From assembly GCA_963705325.1 (NCBI GenBank), contig OY970069.1, positions 558,001-622,000 of the forward strand: a DNA stretch of 64,000 nucleotides. Direction: 5' to 3'. Source of the stretch: DATARH01 sp963705325. GTDB lineage: Bacteria > Pseudomonadota > Alphaproteobacteria > ATCC43930 > CGMCC-115725. Each line of letters starts with the position of its first letter. Positions within the stretch are counted from its first letter, which is position 1. A program made the translations under genes and the position numbers. Below the pieces are notes generated by a model. The model saw only the letters and a list, made by a program, of their open reading frames with translations. It was not told the DNA's origin and did not search any database. This document shows positions 17,406-26,018 of this stretch, piece after piece.

Positions 17406-19151
17406 TCAATCGACCACTTCTATCGGCGCAGTCTCGGCCTCAGTCGTAAACGAAGGCATAACGAGCCTCGCCGGCGAACCGCTCTCTCGCTCTCGTGATC
17501 TCGCCTCGGGCGGCGCGGCGACTAGGCGCGCGAGATGGGCGGCGAGCCGTGCTGACATGGCGGCGATCAGCAATGTCGGGTTGGCTTGTCCCGACGTCGG
17601 GAACACCGCGCTGCCGGCGACGAACAGATTGGGCGTGCCGTGAACCCGACAATCGGCATCGACCACGCCCCGCTTCGGGTCGGCGGCCATCCGCACGGTA
17701 CCAATTTGGTGGTAGCCGTCCGTCATCTGGTCCCAGACGCGCGCCACACGGTCCTCCGCCGGGTCGTGATACTCGAGGTGGCCGAGCCCGGCGTCGCGCA
17801 GGTCGCGGTCGATGATGTCGTGGCTCGCGACCACCGACGCGGCGTCGATTGCACCGTAGCGCAGATCAACCCGCAATCGCGGCATGCCGAGCGCGTCACG
17901 CGTGTCGGCGAGGGTGACCGTGCTCGCCAGGTTGGGGGCCTGCTCGGCGTGATAGAACAGCGCGTAGCGGCGCGCCTTGTTCCGAACGAAGAAACCCGGC
18001 AGGCGAGGCGTGGTCCCGTAGCGGCGATACAAGAAACTGGCGGTTTCACGCACCGCCTCGGGCACCCCGCAGACAATGTTGCGCAGGTGCTTGGTCACGT
18101 CGCGCACGCCGTGCTCCAAATATTTCCGCCGGATCGCCTCTGGCTCCAGCAAATTGCCGAGGCCGGGGGTCGCGAGGCTCAAATAGGCGAGCGAAAGGAT
18201 CGCGCTGCGGTGCGCCGCGTCGCCGAGGAACGGGTTGTCGGGCCAGGCGCACATATTGAGGAGCCCGTGGCGCTGCTGCGCCTCGTCCGAGATGGTGATA
18301 CGGCGGCGCGCGTAGCGGCCACTCGGGTCGATGAAAAAGTCGAATGTGTCGTCGGGAAGCGCTGAGCCAAGCACGATATCCGCGATACGCCCCTCGAAAT
18401 GCCCCATATAGGCGCGTCCGAGCATCCCTTCCGCGCCGCCAAAGAGGCGCGGCTGGCCCATCCGCGACGAAAGCATCAACCGGGCCGTCTCCAGACCGCC
18501 GCAAGCGAGGACAATGGCGCGGGCGCGCAACGTCGTCCGTTCCCCGGAAGGCGGGGCCACCACAACCCCAGCAGCACGGCCGCTGACCGGATCGATCTCA
18601 AGACCGGTCGCGACCACGCCGAGCAATATCTTGAGACCGGAATCGCCGGTCAGCGCCGCGCCGTGCAATTCGCGCAGATTGCGCCGTTCGCTCCAGCGTT
18701 CGAGGCGATCGATCCGGCATTCCGCTAGCTCGGCCGCCGACGGCACCGGCGCTGAGAACCCCGGCGTTCCCGCATTGAGATAGCGCATGCCAACGTCGTA
18801 CCAGGGGCAAATGTTATTGTGGCTTACCGGCCAGCCGCCGAGCGGCACGTGCGGCCGGTCGGCAAAGTCGACATCGTCGAACGGCACACAGCGACCGCCC
18901 CACAGCAGCGAGGTTCCGCCGAGCGCGCGGCGCACGGCGATCTGCGTCGGCGCATGGCGCGCGGGGTCGGCGATCTCGGCGTCGGCGAGCGCCTGAAAGT
19001 CAGCGCGAAGGCCATCCATCCCGCCGGCCAGCATCGTCACCTCGACGCCGCGCCAACGCAGTTCGAGCGCGAGGACGATGCCGGCCGGGCCGGCGCCGAC
19101 AACAAGCACCGGCGCGGCCGACGGCTCGGAAGGGATTTCTTGACAGATCAT
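17406..19151 (-). CDS. GMC-family FAD oxidoreductase
   Basis: Glucose-methanol-choline type flavoprotein of 581 residues. The N-terminal dinucleotide fold is VLVVGAGPAGIVLALEL, with substrate-domain segments such as ALGGTSLLWGGRC. The C-terminal GMC motif is GSAVFPTSGQANPTLLIAAM, preceded by a conserved YHQIGTVRM with the active-site His. It probably oxidises a hydroxyl of a sugar or alcohol; the substrate is unknown. The frame extends to 19193, but that would overlap the divergent aldo/keto reductase start, so ATG 19151 is preferred. It heads the minus-strand polysaccharide operon. Confidence 0.85.
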   Translation of the reverse strand: MICQEIPSEPSAAPVLVVGAGPAGIVLALELRWRGVEVTMLAGGMDGLRADFQALADAEIADPARHAPTQIAVRRALGGTSLLWGGRCVPFDDVDFADRPHVPLGGWPVSHNNICPWYDVGMRYLNAGTPGFSAPVPSAAELAECRIDRLERWSERRNLRELHGAALTGDSGLKILLGVVATGLEIDPVSGRAAGVVVAPPSGERTTLRARAIVLACGGLETARLMLSSRMGQPRLFGGAEGMLGRAYMGHFEGRIADIVLGSALPDDTFDFFIDPSGRYARRRITISDEAQQRHGLLNMCAWPDNPFLGDAAHRSAILSLAYLSLATPGLGNLLEPEAIRRKYLEHGVRDVTKHLRNIVCGVPEAVRETASFLYRRYGTTPRLPGFFVRNKARRYALFYHAEQAPNLASTVTLADTRDALGMPRLRVDLRYGAIDAASVVASHDIIDRDLRDAGLGHLEYHDPAEDRVARVWDQMTDGYHQIGTVRMAADPKRGVVDADCRVHGTPNLFVAGSAVFPTSGQANPTLLIAAMSARLAAHLARLVAAPPEARSRERESGSPARLVMPSFTTEAETAPIEVVD

Positions 19152-19186
19152 CGTGTATGCAACGGCTCGTTTGAACCGATGGCAGC

Positions 19187-20065
19187 GTGACACAGATGGA
19201 TTACGTAACCCTTGCTTCCGGCCTACCCGCCTCGTCCCGGCTCGGTTTTGGCTGCGGCAGCGTCATGGGGAGGGTCGGGCGCGCGCCGTCGCGGCGCGCG
19301 ATCGCCGCGGCGCTCGACGCCGGCATCACGCATTTCGACATGGCGCGATCCTATGGCTACGGCGAAGCGGAGGCGCTGGTCGGCGACGCATTGCGCGGCA
19401 AGCGCGACAAGGTGGTAATCGCCAGCAAGTTTGGCCTCAACCCGTCCCGCTCGGCTAGCGCGCTGCGCGTCCTGAAACCGATCGCCCAGCAGCTCGCCGC
19501 GAACGTGCCGGGCGCGCGCGGCGCGCTGCGTTCGTTCGTCGGCGGCGCCAGCGCGGCCGCTGACCGGTTTTCGGTCGCAGCGGCCGAGACTTCGCTCAAC
19601 CAGAGCCTCGCCGCGCTCAAGACCGATTATCTCGACATCCTGTTCCTGCACGATTGCGGCGCGGACGATCTTGGCGACGAGCTTGTCGGCTTTCTCGACC
19701 GGCAGGTCGGCGCCGGGAAGATCCGCGCCTATGGCGCAGCCACGGACATCGACACCGTCGTCGCGTTGAATGCGGCGCTTGGCGACCGGCTGATATATCA
19801 GTTCGCCAACAGCCTTACCGTCCGCAACGCCGAGCGCGTCGCCGGCAGCGGCTGCCGGATCATCGCGCACAGCCCGTTCTTCGGAGCCGATACTTCGTGT
19901 CGCGGCGGCGACGGTGACGTTCATCGCGCCATGCTAGCGCATGCCTTGACCTCAGCCGGGGTCGACGTGGTTTTATGCTCGATGCTCGACGAGGCGCATC
20001 TCCGCTCCAATCTCGAAGTGGTTGAGGAACTGATCGAAGCGGAACATCGCGCTCCGGCCGCCTAA
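19187..20065 (+). CDS. Aldo/keto reductase
   Basis: NAD(P)H-dependent aldo/keto reductase of about 292 residues with a TIM-barrel pattern. The catalytic tetrad is visible: Asp and Tyr in THFDMARSYGYGEAEALVG, Lys in KVVIASKFG and His in DILFLHDCG. The cofactor end has IIAHSPFFGAD. The start may be GTG 19187 or ATG 19196; neither has a strong ribosome site. It is divergent from the GMC oxidoreductase, with fewer than 50 bases between the likely starts, so the two promoters overlap. Within this locus it may reduce a keto-sugar intermediate, but this is not shown. Confidence 0.85.
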   Translation: MTQMDYVTLASGLPASSRLGFGCGSVMGRVGRAPSRRAIAAALDAGITHFDMARSYGYGEAEALVGDALRGKRDKVVIASKFGLNPSRSASALRVLKPIAQQLAANVPGARGALRSFVGGASAAADRFSVAAAETSLNQSLAALKTDYLDILFLHDCGADDLGDELVGFLDRQVGAGKIRAYGAATDIDTVVALNAALGDRLIYQFANSLTVRNAERVAGSGCRIIAHSPFFGADTSCRGGDGDVHRAMLAHALTSAGVDVVLCSMLDEAHLRSNLEVVEELIEAEHRAPAA

Positions 20066-20085
20066 CGCCTTCTCCCATCGCGGGC

Positions 20086-20679
20086 TTGCACACCATCTGG
20101 GTCTTCATCACCGATTGCGGCGACAGCGCGGTGACGCTGCCGCTTGCGCTGCTGGCACTGATTTTTCTTTTCGTCGCCGGACAGCGCCGCCTCGGCTATG
20201 CCTGGGTATTGGCGATCGGTTCTTGCGCGATCGTCATCGGCGGATTGAAGCTGGTATTCGGCGCTTGCGGCGTGGATATCGCCGGTGGGCACGTTGTCAG
20301 CCCGAGCGGACACACCGCGATGAGCACCGCGATTTATGGCGCGCTCGCACTGCTGGCCGGCAGCAGGCTGCCGTCCACGCGGCGTTACATTGTCTATGGC
20401 GCGGCCTTTGCGGGGATCGCCGCCATCGCCCTGTCACGGGTGGTGTTGCACGAGCACAACATACCCGAGATCGTCATCGGCTGGGCCGTCGGCGCCGCTG
20501 CGGTCGCCGTATTCGCCCTGGCGGCGGGCCGCCTTGAGGCGCCCTCTCTACCGTTCGGATGGATGCTGCTTTCCGGCATCGTGCTCGTCGCCCTTTTGCA
20601 CGGCCACCGCTGGAAGATCGAACCGGCGGTTCGCCATCTCGCCGGTCTCTTTCGTCTGGCCCTGCCCTTTTGCCGCTAG
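20086..20679 (+). CDS. PAP2-family membrane phosphatase
   Basis: Type 2 phosphatidic acid phosphatase family protein of 197 residues with about five or six membrane helices. The C2 motif is PSGHTAMS. The C3 motif is SRVVLHEHNIPE, in which the usual final Asp is Glu, and the C1 motif (K-X6-RP) lacks its RP. A likely job is dephosphorylating undecaprenyl pyrophosphate or a related lipid to recycle the carrier (inference from context). The only in-frame start that keeps the first helix is TTG 20086, 20 bases after the aldo/keto reductase stop. Confidence 0.8.
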   Translation: MHTIWVFITDCGDSAVTLPLALLALIFLFVAGQRRLGYAWVLAIGSCAIVIGGLKLVFGACGVDIAGGHVVSPSGHTAMSTAIYGALALLAGSRLPSTRRYIVYGAAFAGIAAIALSRVVLHEHNIPEIVIGWAVGAAAVAVFALAAGRLEAPSLPFGWMLLSGIVLVALLHGHRWKIEPAVRHLAGLFRLALPFCR

Positions 20680-20689
20680 CGCCGCAGGG

Positions 20690-21478
20690 TCACGCCGCAT
20701 GTTTTCCGGGGGTCGGTTGATTTTCCGCGAGTCCGAGCCGGGCGATCACGTCACGCACCGGCAACACCGGAACGTTCTCCGCCGCATAGGCGACGATCGA
20801 CTGGAATTGCTTCGGGGTGCAGCCGAACGGAGACGGAGGGTCCGCAACGTCGTGCGTGTAGAAGATGACCCAGCCATTCGCCGCTTGGGCATCGTCGATC
20901 ATCTGGCACAGCAAATCGCGATCGAAATCCCGGCTATAGATGCTGGTGGCCAGCAGATCGGCAAGATCGACCGTCCCGTGATTTAGGCCGCGCCCGGTGC
21001 CGCGGCACGACGCGAACCGGCTAGCGAGTGTGTTTTTCGCCGTTAGCGATACGCCGCCAAACGGATATGCGAAGTTGCAGGCCGGCGCGTCGATGAACTC
21101 CGCCAGCGCCGACGCGTTGCGCGTGATCTCGGCGGCGATCTCGTTGGGCGAAGCGCGGCAGCAATCGCGATGGCTATAGGTGTGGCAGGCGATCTCGTGT
21201 CCGGCGGCATGGGCCGCTCGCAGGTCGTCGGCATCGAACATCGGCCCGAGCTGATTTTCGGTGCCCGCTAGCCCCATCGCCGCGTAATAGGTTCCGCGCT
21301 TGTCGAATTTTTCGAGGATCGCCCCACCGTTGACCCAGGCCGAGCGCGGGAAATCGTCGAAGGTGAAAGAGACCACCCCGCCAGACCGTTCGATCCTGGC
21401 CGGCCGCGTGGACAAAAACCCGCCCAATTCGCGGGCGAGCTTGGCCGCAATGGAAACACGCCTCGACGCGAAGCCCAT
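20690..21478 (-). CDS. Polysaccharide deacetylase (NodB/CE4 family)
   Basis: CE4 carbohydrate esterase of 262 residues that removes N- or O-acetyl groups from sugars. The NodB metal and catalytic motifs are visible: VSFTFDDFPRSAW (catalytic Asp then metal Asp) and HEIACHTYSHRDC (the two metal His), then NFAYPFGGVS. GWVIFYTHDVADP is near the C-terminus. There is no clear signal peptide, although the N-terminus is basic and hydrophobic. It converges on the PAP2 gene with ten bases between stops. Together with the NodS-like methyltransferase it suggests the polymer contains amino sugars (inference). Confidence 0.87.
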   Translation of the reverse strand: MGFASRRVSIAAKLARELGGFLSTRPARIERSGGVVSFTFDDFPRSAWVNGGAILEKFDKRGTYYAAMGLAGTENQLGPMFDADDLRAAHAAGHEIACHTYSHRDCCRASPNEIAAEITRNASALAEFIDAPACNFAYPFGGVSLTAKNTLASRFASCRGTGRGLNHGTVDLADLLATSIYSRDFDRDLLCQMIDDAQAANGWVIFYTHDVADPPSPFGCTPKQFQSIVAYAAENVPVLPVRDVIARLGLAENQPTPGKHAA

Positions 21479-21550
21479 GATGTCCTGACAAGTCGCGGTG
21501 CAGGCACCGGTCTTAGCGTGATTCCCTTGTCGAGAACTTAAGATGGCGCG

Positions 21551-22528
21551 CTACATCGCGCGCGCCATTCGCGCCCCCCTGCGCTCCTTGAGAGCCTGGG
21601 CCCGCGGCGTGTCGATCGCCGGCACGCCGGGGAGGCGCGGGTTGAGGCGGCGGGTCTCCCATACCCAGTCGTCACCGTCCATCTGATAGCTCTGCTGGCC
21701 CTGCATCGGATTGCGGTTGACCAGCGGCCGCGCATAAAGCGGGTGCGTCATGCTGCGAATCTCGTGCTCGATCTCGAACAGCGTCTCGTTGGTGTCGACA
21801 TCGACGATGTGCTCGAAGCGATACTGGTAGGCGTTGCTTTCCTCGGTCAGCACCTCGCGTTTGACCAGCTCATGGTACGGCGCCGAGAAGTTCTGCACAT
21901 AGACCTGGATATGGTGGCCGTCATAGGGCTTCTGCACGTCCTTCTTCTGGCGGAAGCGCAATTCCTGATGGTAGCCGACGCCGACATGCGCGACCCGGCC
22001 CTCGCCTTTTCCTTCCACCGACGTCAGCGCCCCAAAAATCTTGCGATAGAACTTGGCGATGCCTTTTGCCGTCCCCATCGGCACATCAAACTCGAGATAG
22101 GGCATGCCGAGGCTGATCGCGCCAAACCGCTTCTCGTCCGGGCTGTGCATATTGAACTTATTGCCCCAGGGGCAGGTGACCTCGACGTAGTCATTGTTCG
22201 CGGACACCTTGAACTTGGTGCCGACGAACGTCTTTCCGACGCCGTCGAGCCGCTTCAAGAGCGCGTCGCGGTCCGGCACGACAAGACCGATCGCGCCGCG
22301 TAGCACCCATGGGTCGCCGGTCGGCAGGTGAAACTGGCTCTTGCCGACATTGACCCACATATTGGCGAGGCCGGTGTTCATGTAGGGGTCGCGCGTCAGA
22401 CCCAAACCCGAGATGTAGAACGCGGTCGCCCCAGCCTGATCCGGCACCTGCAGGTTGACGTGCTCGAGCATGACGATATTGCCGAGATCCTCGGCATCGC
22501 GATCGTAGTGCTGGATTTTCGCGGCCAT
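21551..22528 (-). CDS. VOC-superfamily protein (two-domain, dioxygenase-like)
   Basis: Vicinal oxygen chelate fold protein of 325 residues with two tandem domains. The first begins IVMLEHVNLQVPDQAGATAFY and the second LGMPYLEFDVPMGTAKGIAKFY. Conserved acidic and His residues (EHVNL, HHIQVYV, LFEIEHEI) resemble metal ligands of extradiol dioxygenases and glyoxalases, but the reaction is unknown. The start at ATG 22528 has a near-perfect GGAGGAA ribosome site; the frame beyond it is not used. It is transcribed alone, divergent from the MFS gene. Confidence 0.75.
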   Translation of the reverse strand: MAAKIQHYDRDAEDLGNIVMLEHVNLQVPDQAGATAFYISGLGLTRDPYMNTGLANMWVNVGKSQFHLPTGDPWVLRGAIGLVVPDRDALLKRLDGVGKTFVGTKFKVSANNDYVEVTCPWGNKFNMHSPDEKRFGAISLGMPYLEFDVPMGTAKGIAKFYRKIFGALTSVEGKGEGRVAHVGVGYHQELRFRQKKDVQKPYDGHHIQVYVQNFSAPYHELVKREVLTEESNAYQYRFEHIVDVDTNETLFEIEHEIRSMTHPLYARPLVNRNPMQGQQSYQMDGDDWVWETRRLNPRLPGVPAIDTPRAQALKERRGARMARAM

Positions 22529-22630
22529 GTTTCCTCCGGGCGTTGGGTTTACGCGGATTCTAGCGCGGCCCCGACATAGCGGTCGAGAAATTGCCACGCG
22601 GTCTGCGTGCGGCAGCGTAAGAAGGACTGC

Positions 22631-23890
22631 ATGGGCAGCCCTCAGAATGGTCCGACTCACCAGAGCGCCTTCCGCGAGTCACTTGGGCTCCTCGCCACCA
22701 GGCGTTACGGAACGTTTTGCCTCGCCTCGCTGCTGTCGAACATGGGCACCTGGGCGCAGCAAGTAGCGGAGCCCTGGCTGTTGTTGAGCATCGGCGCCTC
22801 GTCGTTCCTGCTTGGACTCGATTCCTTTGCCGCCGGCGCACCGGTGTTTCTGCTCACCCTGGTCGGTGGGGTCATAGCCGACCGCCGCGACCGCCGCCGT
22901 GTCATCACGATCTTCCAGTCGCTCCAGATGCTGTGCCCGGCAAGCTTGGTCTTGCTCTTGGTGATCGGCTGGATACGGCCGTGGGTGGTGATAACCCTTT
23001 CTGCCATCGTCGGGATTACCGACGCCCTGTCCATGCCATCGTTTCAATCGATCGCGCCGTCGATCGTCGAGAGGGAGCAAATTCCCTCGGCGCTGGCGCT
23101 CAACTCGACCCAGTTCAACCGCTCACGGATTCTCGGTCCGGCGGTCGCCGGCGCGGTCTTGGCCGGGGTCGGAGCCATCGGCTGCTTCGCGCTCAATGCC
23201 GCTTCGTACATCCCGTTCATTGGTGTCGCGTTGTGGATCTTGCCGCGGCGAGGCCCGTCCGTGGCGGCTCGGGACCGCTCGGACCGTCGGCATCTGCTTG
23301 CCGGCGCGCGCGCTCTTGCTCGCGATCCGCTGCTGCGCGGCTCGCTGGTCACGGTGCTCGCCACGAGTACGCTATGCGGGCCGCTGATCACCTTCTGCCC
23401 TGTGCTGGTGAAGGAGGGTTTCCATCGCGATGTGACGAGCTTCAGCCTCACCGTAACCGCGTTCGGGATTGGCGGCCTGCTCGGGGCAGTCGGACTGCTC
23501 GGGGTCGACGCCAAGCGTGATCGCAGGCCGCTTACCTCGTGGTTCGCCGTCGCCTACGGGGCTCTGACCGCGCTTGTCGCACTTGATCCATGGTTTTGGG
23601 CGCTGCCGATCCTGTTCGTCTTCGCCGGCCTGTCGATGACTGCGAGCAATACCTCGGCCAACACGTTGCTGCAGGCCGCCGCGCCAGAGCGGATTCGTGG
23701 CCGAACGGTAAGCCTTTATATGCTGGCGATGCGCGGCGGCATTTCTATCGGCGGCCTGCTGACAGGCTCCATGATTCACCTCCTGGGTCTCCGTCCCGCG
23801 CTGCTCGTCGACGGCATCCTTGCCGTGGCGCTGCAATTCGCGCTCGGCAGGCGGTGGTCGCGCTCGGTGTCGTTGGCGTCGGCGCGCTAG
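22631..23890 (+). CDS. MFS exporter (EntS/MFS_3 type)
   Basis: Major facilitator superfamily permease of 419 residues with about 12 membrane segments, most like the EntS-type exporter group. Features are LLSNMGTWAQQVAEPWLLL in helix 1, the loop motif GGVIADRRDRRRVITIFQ between helices 2 and 3, and LNSTQFNRSRILGPAVAG mid-protein. It probably expels a small molecule by proton exchange; the substrate is unknown. The upstream GTG at 22607 is in frame, but AAGAAGG lies five bases before ATG 22631, so the shorter form is chosen. Confidence 0.87.
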   Translation: MGSPQNGPTHQSAFRESLGLLATRRYGTFCLASLLSNMGTWAQQVAEPWLLLSIGASSFLLGLDSFAAGAPVFLLTLVGGVIADRRDRRRVITIFQSLQMLCPASLVLLLVIGWIRPWVVITLSAIVGITDALSMPSFQSIAPSIVEREQIPSALALNSTQFNRSRILGPAVAGAVLAGVGAIGCFALNAASYIPFIGVALWILPRRGPSVAARDRSDRRHLLAGARALARDPLLRGSLVTVLATSTLCGPLITFCPVLVKEGFHRDVTSFSLTVTAFGIGGLLGAVGLLGVDAKRDRRPLTSWFAVAYGALTALVALDPWFWALPILFVFAGLSMTASNTSANTLLQAAAPERIRGRTVSLYMLAMRGGISIGGLLTGSMIHLLGLRPALLVDGILAVALQFALGRRWSRSVSLASAR

Positions 23891-23929
23891 CCTGGCTGCC
23901 ACGACGCCGTCTGCATCGCAGGGTAGTGG

Positions 23930-24065
23930 GAATTTGTACTCGATGAGATACGTAGAATCAGAAAATATATGCATACTTATAAAGTATTATGACTTTGAAT
24001 ATTCATTATATAACTGTGATTTCTGATAATTTACGATATTTCTCCCAAGATTAAATCTGAGATGA
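23930..24065. other. AT-rich intergenic island with palindromes
   Basis: About 135 bases of strongly AT-rich DNA in otherwise GC-rich surroundings. It includes perfect inverted repeats ATACTT-ATA-AAGTAT (23973-23987) and GAATATTC (23997-24004). It lies upstream of the cupin gene at 24132 and could hold its promoter or operator, though I find no convincing -35/-10 pair. It could also be a scar of acquired DNA. Confidence 0.45.
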
Positions 24066-24131
24066 CCTGTGCGTTTCTACTGACTAAGCTCGTCCAATCT
24101 TGGTCGCCACTTTGGTTCCTAGGGAGGGAAC

Positions 24132-24743
24132 GTGACGGACGGGATCGAGCGCCTGCGACAGTTCATCGACGAGCTTACCCGCCTTGTCGAGGCGGGAACC
24201 GACGAGTCGAAAATCATCGAGCGCGGTGGCGCCGCATTACGCAGCCTTGTGCGGGTTGACGATTGGCTGCCTCCCGAATTTGCCGAGCCCAGCGCCGAGC
24301 ACTACCGCCAGTACCTGCTCTATTGCGATCCGCGGGAGCGGTTCTCCGTCGTCAGCTTTGTTTGGGGCCCAGGCCAGCGGACACCCATCCACGACCACAC
24401 CGTGTGGGGACTGGTCGGCATGTTGCGGGGCGCCGAGATCTCGCGCGACTACACGCTCGATCCCGAGCGCGGGCTGGTGCCGGGCCGCGAGAGCCGGCTC
24501 GAGCCCGGCGACGTGACCGCGGTCTCGCCGCGCATCGGCGACATCCACACCGTCGAGAATGCCCTCGCTGACCGACCCTCGATCAGCATCCACGCCTACG
24601 GCGCCAATATCGGCGCGGTGGCGCGCCACGTGTTCGTCCCCGAAACCGGCGCCGCGAAGCCGTTCGTCTCGGGCTATGCCAACCGGCTGACGCCAAACTT
24701 GTGGGACCGCTCGACCGAAACGCGCGCGCGGCTCGGGATTTGA
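24132..24743 (+). CDS. Cysteine/3-mercaptopropionate dioxygenase-like cupin
   Basis: Cupin protein of 203 residues of the cysteine dioxygenase family. Such enzymes use Fe(II) and O2 to oxidise a thiol to a sulfinate. Two metal His lie in TPIHDHTVWGLVGML and the third in GDIHTVEN. Length and the RFSVVSFVWGPGQ lead-in match bacterial thiol dioxygenases. The start is GTG 24132 after AGGGAGGGAAC. Cysteine and 3-mercaptopropionate forms cannot be told apart with confidence by eye. It converges on the cyd operon, ending six bases from cydX. Confidence 0.82.
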   Translation: MTDGIERLRQFIDELTRLVEAGTDESKIIERGGAALRSLVRVDDWLPPEFAEPSAEHYRQYLLYCDPRERFSVVSFVWGPGQRTPIHDHTVWGLVGMLRGAEISRDYTLDPERGLVPGRESRLEPGDVTAVSPRIGDIHTVENALADRPSISIHAYGANIGAVARHVFVPETGAAKPFVSGYANRLTPNLWDRSTETRARLGI

Positions 24744-24749
24744 GCCCGC

Positions 24750-24857
24750 TCAGTTATTGCGGCTGATGTCGTCCTCGCGGACCTCAAACCACATCGCGTT
24801 GAGAATCGCGAAGGCGCAGGCGAGGCCGAGTCCCAACACCCAGCTGAAATACCACAT
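24750..24857 (-). CDS. cydX: Cytochrome bd oxidase small subunit CydX
   Basis: A 35-residue single-helix protein starting MWYFSWVLGLGLACAFAI and ending in the acidic, polar tail REDDISRNN. This is the CydX/YbgT pattern (MWYF-W-LG-LA, then the NAMWFE turn). CydX stabilises the haem centres of cytochrome bd. It is the last gene of the operon, 15 bases after cydB, with GAGGAG-type ribosome bases in the gap. Confidence 0.9.
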   Translation of the reverse strand: MWYFSWVLGLGLACAFAILNAMWFEVREDDISRNN

Positions 24858-24872
24858 TGGCCGACGGCCTCC

Positions 24873-26018
24873 TCAGTAATGCCCTTCCCGCCCGGCGATT
24901 TCGGCGATGCGCACTTTGCCGCGCATGACGCGCAAGGCATAAGCGGTGTAGGCGAGCACGACGGGAAGGAAAATCACCGTCGCCAGCAGCATGATGAAAA
25001 GCGTCGTCTGGCTGCTCGACGCATCCCAGACAGTGAGGCTCATCTCCGGGTGGGTCGAGGACGGTAGCAGGAACGGAAACAGCGCCAATCCCGCGGTGAC
25101 GATGATCCCGGCGACCGAGATCGCGCTCAGCAGGAATGCCAGCACGCGCGCCCTCCCCGACGGGATCAGCGCGACCAGCAGCGCGCCGGCGAGGCCGATG
25201 CCGGGCGCGGCGAACAACGGGGGATACGCCCGGTAGTTGCTGAGCCACGCGCCGGCGGCGCGGATCACGCTCTTGGCAAGCGGATTCGAGGGTCCGTCAT
25301 GCGCCATCGCGGCGAGCGCATAGCCGTCGATTCCGCTCGCAACCCACCACCCGGCCAGCGCGAAGACGACCGCGGCAAGCAGCGCGAAGAGCCTGGCCGC
25401 CTGGCCCGCCCGGATGCCGACCGCGCCGTCGGTCTTCATCGCTAGCCAAGTTCCACCATGCATCGCCAGCATCGCCGCGCTCAAAATGCCGGCGACCAGC
25501 CCGAACGGGTTCAACAATCCAAAGAAGCTGCCCGTGTAACTCAGCCGCAGTTCACTATCGAAGCTGAACGGGACGCCCAACAGCAGGTTGCCGAAGGCGA
25601 CGCCGAAAACCAGCGACGGCACAAACCCGCCGACCGCCAGGCCCCAATCCCAGAACTCGCGCCAGTTCGCGTTCGGCAGCTTGTCGCGGAAGGTAAAACC
25701 GACCGGGCGGATGATCAGCGCCAACAGAACCAGAAACATCGCGACGTAAAACCCGGAAAAGCTCGCCGCATAGAGCAGTGGCCAGGCGGCGAACGAGGCG
25801 CCGCCGCCGAGGATGAACCAGACCTGGTGGCCCTCCCAATTCGGCTCGACCGTTTCGCGTATCTGACGGCGCTCGGCGTCGTTGCGTCCGACAAACGGCA
25901 ACAGCATCGCCGTACCGAGGTCGTAGCCGTCGAGCACGGCGAAGCCGATCAAGAGGATGCCGAGCAGCGCCCACCAGATGAGGCGCAGGATATCGTATGG
26001 AATGAGCGCGCCGCTCAT
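24873..26018 (-). CDS. cydB: Cytochrome bd ubiquinol oxidase subunit II
   Basis: Polytopic inner-membrane subunit of 381 residues pairing with CydA in the quinol-oxidising, high-oxygen-affinity bd oxidase. Family features are MLLPFVGRNDAERRQIRETVEPNWEGHQVW near the N-terminus (quoted in part: VEPNWEGHQVWFI), LIIRPVGFTFRDKL, and helices through to LAYTAYALRVMRGKV. The open frame runs about 216 bases upstream, but ATG 26018 overlaps the cydA stop (ATGA) and gives the standard start, so the extension is rejected. Confidence 0.95.
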   Translation of the reverse strand: MSGALIPYDILRLIWWALLGILLIGFAVLDGYDLGTAMLLPFVGRNDAERRQIRETVEPNWEGHQVWFILGGGASFAAWPLLYAASFSGFYVAMFLVLLALIIRPVGFTFRDKLPNANWREFWDWGLAVGGFVPSLVFGVAFGNLLLGVPFSFDSELRLSYTGSFFGLLNPFGLVAGILSAAMLAMHGGTWLAMKTDGAVGIRAGQAARLFALLAAVVFALAGWWVASGIDGYALAAMAHDGPSNPLAKSVIRAAGAWLSNYRAYPPLFAAPGIGLAGALLVALIPSGRARVLAFLLSAISVAGIIVTAGLALFPFLLPSSTHPEMSLTVWDASSSQTTLFIMLLATVIFLPVVLAYTAYALRVMRGKVRIAEIAGREGHY

